Shown here one piece after another: positions 8,591 to 17,239 of a stretch of 64,000 bases of DNA. Origin of the DNA: Streptomyces gilvus (GTDB taxonomy: Bacteria; Actinomycetota; Actinomycetes; Streptomycetales; Streptomycetaceae); contig NZ_JAKWBE010000004.1 in NCBI RefSeq assembly GCF_022513565.1, positions 310,001 through 374,000 of the forward strand, written 5' to 3'. Below the pieces are notes generated by a model, which searched no databases, was not told the origin of the DNA, and saw nothing but the letters and a program-made list of their open reading frames with translations. Within the stretch, counting starts at the first letter, position 1. The number at the start of each line of letters is the position of its first letter. Position numbers and translations under genes: made by a program.

Positions 8591-10399
8591 GTGCGTAGAC
8601 CGCACATACGCAGCGTGGCGGTCGCCGTCGCCGTGACGACGGCCGCCACGGGCCTTGCGGGCACCGCCTTCGCGGGTCCGGACACGGGGACAGCCCATGC
8701 CGCGGCCGCCACGACCCCGGCCGCGTCCGTGGTGTCGGCGGCCCGCGCCGCCGCCTTCGCCCACGCCTCCGCGACCGGCGTCTCCCGGGGCGACGAACTG
8801 CACGCCCAGGACGTCATGATCGACCCCGAGGGCGCGCGGCACGTCCGGTTCAACCGGACCCACCAGGGCATGACGGTCCTCGGCGGCGACCTCGTCGTCC
8901 ACCTGAACCGGCAACTGTCGTACACCGGGGTCACCCGGGCCGCCGACCACACCGTCCGGCCCGCCGCGGCCACTGCCGCCAAGCTCTCGGCCGACGAGGC
9001 CGAGCGGAAGGCCGCCTCGGTGGCCAAGGGCGACGCCGGCGCCGCCCGTCTCGTCGTGGACGCCCGTGACGGCGCGTCCGCCCTCGCCTATCAAGTCACG
9101 GTCACCGACAGCGGCACGACCGAGGGTGGGGGAGCCCGGACCGTCGTCATCGACGCCGTCACCGGCAAGGTGCGTAGCAACACGCCGAACAACGACGAGT
9201 TCCTCTCGCCCGAGCTGCTCGACACCCTGCGCGAGCGCGGCGAGATCGCGGACCCCGCCACCGGCATCGGCGCGCGCAGCGCCTCGCTCGCCTCGGTGGC
9301 GGCCACGTCGTCCGCGGCGGCCGCCGTGCACTACCCGCGCACGGCGAAGGGCACCGGCAAGTCCCTCTTCGTCGGCCCGGTCCCGCTGACCACCACGCAG
9401 ACGGCCCGCAGGACCTTCGTGCTGAAGGACCCGACGAGGTACGGCACCGAGACCCGGGACGCCAAGGGCAGCTACACGGAGAGCTTCGCCCGCGGCAAGC
9501 AGATCACCACCAGCAACGACGTCTTCGGCAACGGCGCCACCTCCAGCCGCAACAGCGCGGCCGCCGACGCCCAGTACGGCATCACCAAGACGTTGGACTT
9601 CTACAAGAAGACCTTCGGCCGCAAGGGCATCGCGAACAACAGCAAGCCCGCCAAGGGCATGGTCCACTGGGGCAGCAAGGTGGCCAACGCCTTCTGGGAC
9701 TCCGACTGCGGCTGCATGCTGTACGGCGACGGTGACGGCGACATGTTCAAGAAGCCGCTCGTCGTCCTGGACGTCACGGGTCACGAGCTGACCCACGGCG
9801 TGGTGGACGCCACCGCCAAGCTGGAGCCCACCCGCGTCGACGCGCAGGGTAACCAGTACGGCGAGCCCGGCTCGCTGAACGAGTCCCTGGCGGACATCTT
9901 CGGCTCCAACGTCGAGTTCTTCACCAACAACCCGAAGGACGCGCCGGACTACCTCATCGGTGAGAAGCTGGGCCTCGCGCAGAAGTTCCTGCGCCGCCTC
10001 GACCACCCCTCCCTCGACCGGCTCGAGGGTACGGTGGACTACTGGCAGCCCGAGGTGTACGACGCGGAGGTGCATGCCGGCTCCGGTGTCTCCTCGCACG
10101 CGTACTACCTGCTCGCCGAGGGCAGCGGCCAGAAGACGATCGGCGGCGTCAGGTACGACTCGCCGACCTACGACGGCTCGACCGTCAAGGGCATCGGCCG
10201 TGCCAAGGCCACGGCGATCTTCTACCGCGCCCTGACCCGCTACATGGTCTCCACCACCGACTTCCACGACGCGCGCGTCGCGACGCTGAAGGCGGCCAAG
10301 GACCTCTACGGGGCGAGCGGCGTCGAGTACCGGACGGTGGACCAGGCCTGGGCCGCCGTCAACGTCACCGCGGCCAACACGCCGGCCATCCGGCACTGA
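8591..10399 (+). CDS. Secreted M4 (thermolysin-type) metallopeptidase
   Basis: This is a 602-residue preproenzyme. An Ala/Val-rich signal peptide (about residues 1-28) is followed by an FTP/PepSY-like propeptide and the catalytic domain. Zinc ligands and catalytic Glu are visible in H398-E399-L-T-H402; the third ligand is E431 in NESLADIF. The loop between them is about 9 residues longer than in thermolysin. Near the C-terminus, GIGRAKATAIFYRALTRYM matches the M4 helical domain. It should degrade extracellular protein. The GTG start has AAGGAA about 10 nt upstream. A promoter with a palindromic operator precedes the gene. Confidence 0.93.
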   Translation: MRRPHIRSVAVAVAVTTAATGLAGTAFAGPDTGTAHAAAATTPAASVVSAARAAAFAHASATGVSRGDELHAQDVMIDPEGARHVRFNRTHQGMTVLGGDLVVHLNRQLSYTGVTRAADHTVRPAAATAAKLSADEAERKAASVAKGDAGAARLVVDARDGASALAYQVTVTDSGTTEGGGARTVVIDAVTGKVRSNTPNNDEFLSPELLDTLRERGEIADPATGIGARSASLASVAATSSAAAAVHYPRTAKGTGKSLFVGPVPLTTTQTARRTFVLKDPTRYGTETRDAKGSYTESFARGKQITTSNDVFGNGATSSRNSAAADAQYGITKTLDFYKKTFGRKGIANNSKPAKGMVHWGSKVANAFWDSDCGCMLYGDGDGDMFKKPLVVLDVTGHELTHGVVDATAKLEPTRVDAQGNQYGEPGSLNESLADIFGSNVEFFTNNPKDAPDYLIGEKLGLAQKFLRRLDHPSLDRLEGTVDYWQPEVYDAEVHAGSGVSSHAYYLLAEGSGQKTIGGVRYDSPTYDGSTVKGIGRAKATAIFYRALTRYMVSTTDFHDARVATLKAAKDLYGASGVEYRTVDQAWAAVNVTAANTPAIRH

Positions 10400-10416
10400 C
10401 ACCGACGCCCCGGCGC

Positions 10417-10539
10417 TCAGACCCACTGCCCCTCCGCTTCCTCCGACACCGTGAACCCGGCGCCGCAGGAGGGGCAGTGGGCTCTGCCGAAGACGGCCTC
10501 GTTGACCACCCCCGGCCCCTGATGGCACAGCGGGGCCAC
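10417..10539 (-). CDS. Candidate 40-residue Cys/His-rich small protein
   Basis: This short reading frame starts at GTG with AGGA seven bases upstream. It encodes a 40-residue peptide containing LCHQGP and AHCPSCGAGFTVSEE. Cys5/His6 and Cys22/Cys25 could bind one zinc ion, and the C-terminal half resembles a one-knuckle zinc ribbon. It is divergent from the ROK regulator gene. An inverted repeat (CCCACTGCCCCTCC and its complement) spans its 3' half, partly because of the coding sequence. The ribosome site and the CxxC favour a real gene; the small size and lack of a recognised family keep confidence moderate. Confidence 0.5.
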   Translation of the reverse strand: MAPLCHQGPGVVNEAVFGRAHCPSCGAGFTVSEEAEGQWV

Positions 10540-10560
10540 AGACGAATCCTGCTTCTTTTA

Positions 10561-10589
10561 TTGACGGCGGAAAAGAAGCCCTCTAGGTT
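10561..10589 (+). promoter_or_regulatory. Vegetative promoter of the ROK-glycosidase operon, leaderless
   Basis: TTGACG at 10561-10566 and TAGGTT at 10584-10589 have a 17-base spacer. The ATG of the ROK gene begins 8 bases after the -10 box, so transcription should start at or next to the A of the start codon. No ribosome site exists between them. This is the geometry of a leaderless mRNA, common in actinobacteria. Confidence 0.65.
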
Positions 10590-10596
10590 CCCGGTC

Positions 10597-11784
10597 ATGC
10601 GCCCGACCCCTCGTGTCGAGACGTTCCCGGCGAACACGCCGGCCGCCTCGCAGATCTTCACCACGGTCCTGTCCCACGGACCGCTCACCCGGCTGGAGGT
10701 GGCCCGGCGGGCGGGGCTGTCGCCGGCCGCCGTCACCAAGGCGGTCAAGCCGCTGATCGAGGCCGGGTACCTGGTCGAGGACGCGGCGGACGAGATCCGG
10801 CCGACGCTCGGCCGGCCCGCCAACCCGGTGCGGGTCGACGGCGGACGGGCGTTGTTCCTCGGGGTCAAGGTGACCGGCGACGAGATCATCGCCGTCCTCA
10901 CCGACCTGTGCTGCCGTGTCCGCTCCGACCGCCGTCTGCCGCTGGCCGACCGCGACACCAGGTCCGTGCTCGCCGACATCGCACGCCTTGTCGGCGAACT
11001 GCTGGTGAGCGCCAGCGAGTTGGGCGCCCCCGTGCAGGGTCTCGGGATCGCCGTCTCCGGCGATGTGGACCGCGCCGAGGGCGTCGTACGCTACTCGCCG
11101 TTCCTGGAGTGGAGGGACGTCCCGCTCGCCGAACTCGCCGCCATGACCTGCGGGTTGCCGGTCACCGTAGACAACGACGTACGGGCCCTGACCGTGGCCG
11201 AGCAGTGGTTCGGCGAGGGGGTGGGCCTGTCCGACTTCGCCGTGGTGACCGTCGGCGCCGGTATCGGCTGCGGTCTGGTGGTGCACGGACGGGTCGTCTC
11301 CGGCGCGCACGGCGTGGCCGGTGAGATCGGCCATGTCACCGTCGACCCGGCCGGGCCGGCCTGCCACTGCGGCAACCGCGGCTGTGTGGAGGCGATCGCG
11401 GGGGAGGCCGCGATCGTCCGCCAGGTCCGCGCGGCCACCGGCCGGCAGGTCGCCGACGCGGCCGAGGCCGTCGCGCTCGCCCACCGCGAAGTGCCGGGTG
11501 TGCGCGAGGTCTACGCGCGGGCCGGTGCGGCGATCGGCCGGGGCATCGCCACCGTCGCCAACCTCCTCGGCCCCGAACGCGTGATCATCTCCGGTGAGGG
11601 CCTCGCCGCCCACGACCTCTTCGCCGCGCAGATCCGCGACGCCTTCACCGCCGCCGCCTTCGGCTCCGCCGCCCGGTGCGACGTACGCACCCGCCCGCTG
11701 CCCTTCGAGGAATGGGCCCGCGGCGCCGCCGCCACCGCCATCCAGTCCTTCATCTCCTCAGATCACCTACAGCCGAGCCGCTGA
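10597..11784 (+). CDS. ROK-family transcriptional regulator
   Basis: This 395-residue protein has an N-terminal winged helix-turn-helix (GPLTRLEVARRAGLSPAAV, about residues 31-50) fused to a ROK sugar-kinase-like domain. The ROK signature includes GIAVSGDVDR, VDNDVRALTVAEQWFGEG, TVGAGIGCGLV and the zinc motif CHCGNRGCVEAIAG. Such proteins sense a sugar or sugar phosphate and usually repress the adjacent carbohydrate genes. It is the first gene of the cluster with GH27, GH95 and SGNH genes and lies only 26 nt before GH27, so it probably controls itself and them. The start follows the leaderless promoter. Confidence 0.92.
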   Translation: MRPTPRVETFPANTPAASQIFTTVLSHGPLTRLEVARRAGLSPAAVTKAVKPLIEAGYLVEDAADEIRPTLGRPANPVRVDGGRALFLGVKVTGDEIIAVLTDLCCRVRSDRRLPLADRDTRSVLADIARLVGELLVSASELGAPVQGLGIAVSGDVDRAEGVVRYSPFLEWRDVPLAELAAMTCGLPVTVDNDVRALTVAEQWFGEGVGLSDFAVVTVGAGIGCGLVVHGRVVSGAHGVAGEIGHVTVDPAGPACHCGNRGCVEAIAGEAAIVRQVRAATGRQVADAAEAVALAHREVPGVREVYARAGAAIGRGIATVANLLGPERVIISGEGLAAHDLFAAQIRDAFTAAAFGSAARCDVRTRPLPFEEWARGAAATAIQSFISSDHLQPSR

Positions 11785-11810
11785 TCCAACTCCCCCTGGA
11801 GGTACGGCCC

Positions 11811-13607
11811 ATGAGGTCTTCCTCGTACTCCGCCCTGCCCGCACGCGCCCTCAGAGCCGCGGTGGTCCTGGCCCTCGCCGCGGGCGCCGTCACCGTCGCC
11901 CCCACGGCCCACGCCGAGACCAGCGCGCCCACCCTCGCCGCCAAGCCCTACATGGGCTGGTCGAGTTGGAGCATGCAGTCCTCCAAGTACCCCGGCCTCA
12001 ACCCCGACGGCGACTACAGCTACCTCACCGAGGCCAACGTCACCAAGCAGACCGACGCGCTGGCCGCCAAGCTGAAGAAGTACGGCTACGACTACGTCAA
12101 CATCGACGCCGGCTGGTGGCGCGACAGCGCCTGGAAGCCGGAGTACGACCAGTACGGACGTCAGAAGGCCGACCCGAAGCGTTTCCCCAGCGGTATGAAG
12201 TCCGTCGCCGACCGCATCCACGCCAAGGGCCTCAAGGCCGGCATCTACCTGCCCGCCGGCCTGGAGAAGGAGGCGTACGGCGACGGGAAGACGCCGATCT
12301 GGAACGCCGACGGCTGCACCACCGCCGACATCGTCTACGGCGACCTGCGCACCACCAACGGCTGGGACAGCTCCTACAAGCTCGACTTCTCCCGCCCCTG
12401 CACCCAGAAGTACATAGACTCCCAGGCCCAGTTGATCGCCGACTGGGGCTACGACTTCCTCAAGCTCGACGGCGTCGGCCCCGGCTCCGGAAAGAGCGGT
12501 GACCAGTACGACAACGTTGCCGACGTGGCCGCCTGGAACAAGGCCATCGCCGCGACGGGCCGCCCGATCCACCTGGAACTCTCCTGGTCCCTGGACATCG
12601 GACACGCCGCCGACTGGAAGAAGTACTCCAACGGCTGGCGCATCGACACCGACGTCGAGTGCTACTGCAACACCCTCGTCAGCTGGGAGAACTCCGTCGA
12701 CGACCGCTGGGACGACACCCCCGGCTGGACGAAGCACGCCGGCCCCGGCGGCTGGAACGACCTCGACTCCCTCGACGTCGGCAACGGCGAGATGGACGGC
12801 CTGACCAAGGCCGAACGGCAGAGCTACGCCACCCTGTGGGCCATCGCCAAGTCACCGCTGTTCACCGGCGACGACCTCACCCGCCTCGACTCCTACGGTC
12901 TGTCCCTGCTGACCAACAAGGAAGTCATCGCCCTCAACCAGGGCGCCACCCCGCCGGCCCGCCCCATCACCCCGTCCGACCCGCAGCAGGTGTGGGCCGC
13001 GAAGAACCCCGACGGCAGCTACACCGTCGCCCTGTTCAACCTCGCCGACAGCCCCGCCGCGGTCTCCGCCTCCTGGGCCTCCCTCGGATTCACCGGCACG
13101 GCCTCCGTCCGTGACCTGTGGAACCACGAGAACCTCGGCAGCCTGAAGGACAAGGTCACCGAGGCCCTTCCCGCCCACGGCTCCCGGCTGTTCACCGTCA
13201 CCCCGCACGGGACCGCGCTCGCCTTCACCGGCTACGAGGCCGAGTCCTCCGCCAACACCCTCGCCGGCAACGCCTCCGTCGCCGACTGCTCCGCCTGCTC
13301 CGGTGGCAAGAAGGTCGGCAACCTCTACCTCGGCGGCAAGCTCACCGTCAACGACGTCGTCGTCCCCAAGGCCGGCACCTACCAGGTGAAGATCGCCTAC
13401 GTCAGCGGCGACGCCCGCTCCGCCGCCGTCTCCGTCAACGGCGGCGGCGCGACGAACCACAAGTTCCCCTCCACCGGCGACTGGGGGACCGTCGAGACCG
13501 TCAGCGTGCCGCTGACCCTCAAGGCCGGCTCCAACACGATCACCTTCGACAGCGGCAACAGCTACGCGCCGGACATCGACCGGATCGACGTCCCGAAGTC
13601 TTCCTGA
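11811..13607 (+). CDS. Secreted GH27 alpha-galactosidase with C-terminal CBM35
   Basis: This encodes 598 residues. A Sec signal peptide (residues 1-35, ending in AHA) precedes a GH27 barrel starting at KPYMGWSSWSMQ. The nucleophile is D220 in FLKLDG, and the acid/base lies in RIDTD (D279 or D281). An all-beta domain follows, then a carbohydrate-binding module of the CBM35 type from YEAESSANTLAGNA to the end (calcium-binding Glu residues near its start, IDRIDVP at its end). It should release terminal alpha-galactose or a similar sugar outside the cell. GGAGGT lies 7 nt before the ATG. It is the second gene of the operon. Confidence 0.9.
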   Translation: MRSSSYSALPARALRAAVVLALAAGAVTVAPTAHAETSAPTLAAKPYMGWSSWSMQSSKYPGLNPDGDYSYLTEANVTKQTDALAAKLKKYGYDYVNIDAGWWRDSAWKPEYDQYGRQKADPKRFPSGMKSVADRIHAKGLKAGIYLPAGLEKEAYGDGKTPIWNADGCTTADIVYGDLRTTNGWDSSYKLDFSRPCTQKYIDSQAQLIADWGYDFLKLDGVGPGSGKSGDQYDNVADVAAWNKAIAATGRPIHLELSWSLDIGHAADWKKYSNGWRIDTDVECYCNTLVSWENSVDDRWDDTPGWTKHAGPGGWNDLDSLDVGNGEMDGLTKAERQSYATLWAIAKSPLFTGDDLTRLDSYGLSLLTNKEVIALNQGATPPARPITPSDPQQVWAAKNPDGSYTVALFNLADSPAAVSASWASLGFTGTASVRDLWNHENLGSLKDKVTEALPAHGSRLFTVTPHGTALAFTGYEAESSANTLAGNASVADCSACSGGKKVGNLYLGGKLTVNDVVVPKAGTYQVKIAYVSGDARSAAVSVNGGGATNHKFPSTGDWGTVETVSVPLTLKAGSNTITFDSGNSYAPDIDRIDVPKSS

Positions 13608-13628
13608 CCCGAGCCTCCAGGAGCCGCA

Positions 13629-15992
13629 GTGAACACCGATCCCGCCCGCCTGCTTCCCAGACGCGACCTGCTCGCCGCCACCGCGGCCGGAGCCGCCCTC
13701 ACGGCACTGCCCGCCTTCACCGCCTCGGCCGCACCCGAGCGACCCGTCAACACACCCGAGATCACGGCGAGTTCACACCACGAGCTGTGGTGGCAGGCCC
13801 CCGCCGACGACAACTCCATGATCGAACAGGGGCTCCCGGTCGGCAACGGCCGCCTCGGCGCCCTCGCGAGCAACGACCCCGGCCGCGAGGTCCTGCTCGT
13901 CACCGACGCCACGATGTGGACCGGCGGTCTCAACGACACCCTCGACGCCGACGGCCAGTTCCCCTACGACCGCGACCACTTCGGCTCCCTCACCCTGCTC
14001 GCCCGGCTCACCGTCGACATCCCCGACCACGACCTCGGCGCCGTCTCCGGCTACCGCCGCACCCTCGACCTCGCACGGGGCGTGGTGACGACGTCGTACG
14101 TCCGCTCGGGAGCCACGTATCAGCGGCAGCTCTTCGCCAGCCGACCCGACGACGTGATCGTGCTGCACTTCACCCAGAGCGGGAAAGGCCACTACACCGG
14201 CACGGTCACACTGGAGGGCACCCACGGCGAGGGCGCCGGGATCTCCTTCGGCGCCGCGTTCGCCAACGGCCTCAAGTACGGGGCCGCCGTCACCGCGCAC
14301 GGCACCGGCGGCCGTGTCACCGTCAGCGGCTCCCGCATCTCCTTCGCCGGCTGCAAGGACCTCACCGTGGTGGTGAGCGGCGGCACCAACTACGCTCCGG
14401 ACGCGGCCCAGGGCTACCGCGACCCGTCCCTCGACCCCCGGCGCCTGGCCCGAACCAAGGTCACCGACGCCGCGGCGCACTCCGCGGACACCCTGCTGCG
14501 CACGCATGTCACCGACCACCACGCCCTGTTCGGACGGTTCGGTCTCTCGCTGGGGACCTCCTCCGACCGGCAGCGTTCCCTCGACACCTGGGAGCGGCTG
14601 CAGGCCCGGGCGCGCGACGGCGAACCCGATCCCGAACTCGAGGCCGCCTACGTCCAGTTCGGCCGCTACCTGATGATCTCCGGCTCGCGCGGCAGTCTGC
14701 CCCTGGGACTCCAGGGGCTGTGGCTGGACGGCAACGACCCGGACTGGATGGGCGACTACCACACCGACATCAACATCCAGATGAACTACTGGATGGCCGA
14801 CCGGGCGGGCCTGTCCGCCTGCTTCGACGCCCTCACCGACTACTGCGTCGCCCAGCTGCCGTCCTGGACCGACCTGACCCGCCGTCTGTTCAACGATCCC
14901 CGCAACCGCTACCGCAACTCCAGCGGCGAGAACGCCGGATGGACACTCGCCATCTCCACCAACCCCTACGGCGGAGGCGGCTGGTGGTGGCATCCGGCGG
15001 GCAACGCCTGGCTGTGCAACTCCCTGTGGGAGCACTACGAGTTCACCGGCTCGCGCGCCCATCTGGAGAAGATCTACCCGCTGCTCAAGGGCGCCTGCGA
15101 GTTCTGGGAGGCCCGGTTGCTGACCACGACCCTGCCGGGCAGCTCCAAGGAGGTGCTGATCGCCGACAGCGACTGGTCCCCGGAACAGGGACCGCTCGAC
15201 GCCAAGGGCATCACCTACGCCCAGGAGCTGGTGTGGGCGCTGTTCGGCAACTACTGCGTGGCCGCGGCCGAGCTGAAGCGGGACGGCGGCTACGCGGAAA
15301 CCGTCTCCAGCCTCCGCAAAAAGCTGTACCTTCCCCAGGTGAGCCCGAAGACCGGCTGGCTCGAGGAATGGATGACCCCCGACAACCTCGGCGAGACCAC
15401 CCACCGTCATCTCTCGCCGCTCGTCGGCCTGTTCCCCGGCGACCGCATCCGCCCCGACGGCTCCACCCCGTCCGACGTCGTCGCCGGTGCCACGGCCCTG
15501 CTCACCGCGCGCGGCATGAACAGCTTCGGCTGGGCCAACGCCTGGCGCAGCCTGTGCTGGGCCCGCCTGAAGAACGCCGACAACGCCTACCAGCTGATCG
15601 TCACCAACCTGCGCCCGTCGACCGGCGGCGGCAACGGCACCGCGCCCAACCTCTTCGACATCTACGAGACCAGGCCGGGCCGGGGCATCTTCCAGATCGA
15701 CGCCAACTTCGGTACCCCGGCGGCCGTCACGGAGATGCTGCTGTACTCCCGGCCGGGTCATCTGGAACTCCTCCCGGCCCTCCCGGACGCCTGGGCCGCC
15801 TCCGGTTCGCTCACCGGGGCCCCGGCGCGCGGGGGCTTCGTCGTCGACCTACATTGGCAGGACGGGAGGCCGACCGAGGCCCGCATCCGCAGTGTGGGCG
15901 GCCGTACGACGACGGTCGCGTTCGGCGGCTCGTCGCGGACCGTGACCGTAGCGCCCGGAGGGTCCGTGACGATCAAGGACTTCGCGCGGTGA
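13629..15992 (+). CDS. GH95 alpha-L-fucosidase-type glycoside hydrolase, Tat-like signal
   Basis: This is a 787-residue protein. The N-terminus LLPRRDLLAATAAGAALTAL has a twin-arginine-like signal. The mature part has the GH95 layout: an N-terminal beta domain starting HHELWWQAPADD with EQGLPVGNGRLGA, then an (alpha/alpha)6 barrel with WMGDYHTDINIQMNYW and a C-terminal domain ending VTIKDFAR. GH95 enzymes are mostly alpha-1,2-L-fucosidases; some act on alpha-L-galactosides, which cannot be excluded here. AGGAG precedes the GTG start. The stop overlaps the next gene (GTGA), so the two are translationally coupled. Confidence 0.88.
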   Translation: MNTDPARLLPRRDLLAATAAGAALTALPAFTASAAPERPVNTPEITASSHHELWWQAPADDNSMIEQGLPVGNGRLGALASNDPGREVLLVTDATMWTGGLNDTLDADGQFPYDRDHFGSLTLLARLTVDIPDHDLGAVSGYRRTLDLARGVVTTSYVRSGATYQRQLFASRPDDVIVLHFTQSGKGHYTGTVTLEGTHGEGAGISFGAAFANGLKYGAAVTAHGTGGRVTVSGSRISFAGCKDLTVVVSGGTNYAPDAAQGYRDPSLDPRRLARTKVTDAAAHSADTLLRTHVTDHHALFGRFGLSLGTSSDRQRSLDTWERLQARARDGEPDPELEAAYVQFGRYLMISGSRGSLPLGLQGLWLDGNDPDWMGDYHTDINIQMNYWMADRAGLSACFDALTDYCVAQLPSWTDLTRRLFNDPRNRYRNSSGENAGWTLAISTNPYGGGGWWWHPAGNAWLCNSLWEHYEFTGSRAHLEKIYPLLKGACEFWEARLLTTTLPGSSKEVLIADSDWSPEQGPLDAKGITYAQELVWALFGNYCVAAAELKRDGGYAETVSSLRKKLYLPQVSPKTGWLEEWMTPDNLGETTHRHLSPLVGLFPGDRIRPDGSTPSDVVAGATALLTARGMNSFGWANAWRSLCWARLKNADNAYQLIVTNLRPSTGGGNGTAPNLFDIYETRPGRGIFQIDANFGTPAAVTEMLLYSRPGHLELLPALPDAWAASGSLTGAPARGGFVVDLHWQDGRPTEARIRSVGGRTTTVAFGGSSRTVTVAPGGSVTIKDFAR

Positions 15993-17227
15993 GGGCCCGC
16001 CACAGACGGGCCGTCCGGCTCGCCGCCCTCCTGCTGCTGGCCGGCGCCTTCCAGGCCTCACCGGTCGAGGCATCCGGCGAGCAGCCCGCGTTCGCCGTGG
16101 TGGGGGCGCCCGCCGACGGGCGGGACGTCGTCACCTGGGGCGCGAGCGCCGACCGCATCGGAGACGCGGTGCCCGACCGCGGCTACCGGCTGGTCGTGCA
16201 CACCAGCGTCGGCGGCACCGGCCTGCGCGTCCGGCTCTCCAACGCCTTCGGAGACCGCCCCGTCACCTTCGACAGCGCCTACGCGGGCGTCCAGCAGACC
16301 GGCGCCGCACTGGTCCACGGCAGCAACCGGCGCCTGACCTTCGGCGGCGCCCGGTCGGTCACCGTCCCGGCGGGCGCCGTCGCCCTCAGCGACCCGCTGC
16401 CCGGCCGGCTGTCCGCCGCCACGAACCTTGTCGTCAGCATCCACTCGCCGGACGCGGCGGGCCCGGCCACGGGCCACGGGATGGCCATGCAGACCTCCTA
16501 CGTCACCCAGGGCGACCACACCGCCGAGGAGGGGGCGGCCGACTGGACGCAGACGACCGGCTCCTGGGCATATCTGGACTCCGTGTCCGTACGACCGCCC
16601 GCGGGCACAGCGGCCGTCGTGGCGCTCGGCGACTCCATCACCGACGGCTGGCAGTCCACCAGCGACCTCGACCGCCGCTGGCCCGACTACCTCGCCCGCC
16701 GGCTCCAGAAGGCGCACAGCCGGATCCAGGGCGTCGCCAACGAGGGGATCTCCGGCAACAGGGTCCTCGCCGACGGCGCCGGCCAGAGCGCCCTGAACCG
16801 TCTGCAGCGCGACGTCCTCTCCCAGCCGGGCGTGCGCACCGTCTTCCTCTTCGAGGGCGTCAACGACATCAAGAGCCACAGCGGTGTCACCGCCGAGGAC
16901 CTCGTCGCCGGCTACCGCGAGATCGCCCGCCGCGCCCACGCGGCCGGCAAGTGCGTCGTCGGCGCCACCGTCGCCCCCTTCAAGGGCTGGTCGGAGTGGG
17001 ACCCGGCCGCCGAGGCCGTACGCCAGGAGGTCAACGCCTACATCCGCACCAGCGGCGACTTCGACGCGTACACCGACTTCGACCACACTCTGCGCAGCCC
17101 CTACGACACCGAACGGATCCTGCCGTTCTTCGACGGCGGCGACCATCTGCACCCCAACGACAAGGGAATGCAGGCGATGGCCGACGCCGTCGACCTCACC
17201 AGGCTCGACTGCGCCGGACGCGGGTGA
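15989..17227 (+). CDS. Secreted SGNH/GDSL hydrolase (carbohydrate esterase-like)
   Basis: This 412-residue protein starts with an export signal (VRLAALLLLAGAFQASPVEA). An N-terminal beta-sandwich domain (about 40-205) is followed by an SGNH catalytic domain: S216 in ALGDSITDG, a Gly/Asn block in EGISGNRVL, GVNDI, and D385/H388 in GDHLHPND. It probably removes acyl groups from glycans, preparing them for the two glycosidases. Its GTG start overlaps the TGA of the GH95 gene by 4 nt. A much longer open frame extends upstream but is only the alternative frame of the neighbouring genes. Confidence 0.88.
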   Translation: MRARHRRAVRLAALLLLAGAFQASPVEASGEQPAFAVVGAPADGRDVVTWGASADRIGDAVPDRGYRLVVHTSVGGTGLRVRLSNAFGDRPVTFDSAYAGVQQTGAALVHGSNRRLTFGGARSVTVPAGAVALSDPLPGRLSAATNLVVSIHSPDAAGPATGHGMAMQTSYVTQGDHTAEEGAADWTQTTGSWAYLDSVSVRPPAGTAAVVALGDSITDGWQSTSDLDRRWPDYLARRLQKAHSRIQGVANEGISGNRVLADGAGQSALNRLQRDVLSQPGVRTVFLFEGVNDIKSHSGVTAEDLVAGYREIARRAHAAGKCVVGATVAPFKGWSEWDPAAEAVRQEVNAYIRTSGDFDAYTDFDHTLRSPYDTERILPFFDGGDHLHPNDKGMQAMADAVDLTRLDCAGRG

Positions 17228-17239
17228 GCGGGCGGCCCC

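Noticed and set aside
10411-10475. 14-bp inverted repeat considered as a terminator for the M4 protease
   Set aside because: The arms are about 32 nt apart, and the right arm is coding sequence of the small Cys-rich frame; it may still act as a weak structure but is not listed as a terminator.
13118-15988. Long in-frame extension upstream of the SGNH hydrolase
   Set aside because: It reads as Arg/Pro-rich nonsense overlapping GH27 and GH95; the GTG at 15989 is followed by a proper signal peptide.
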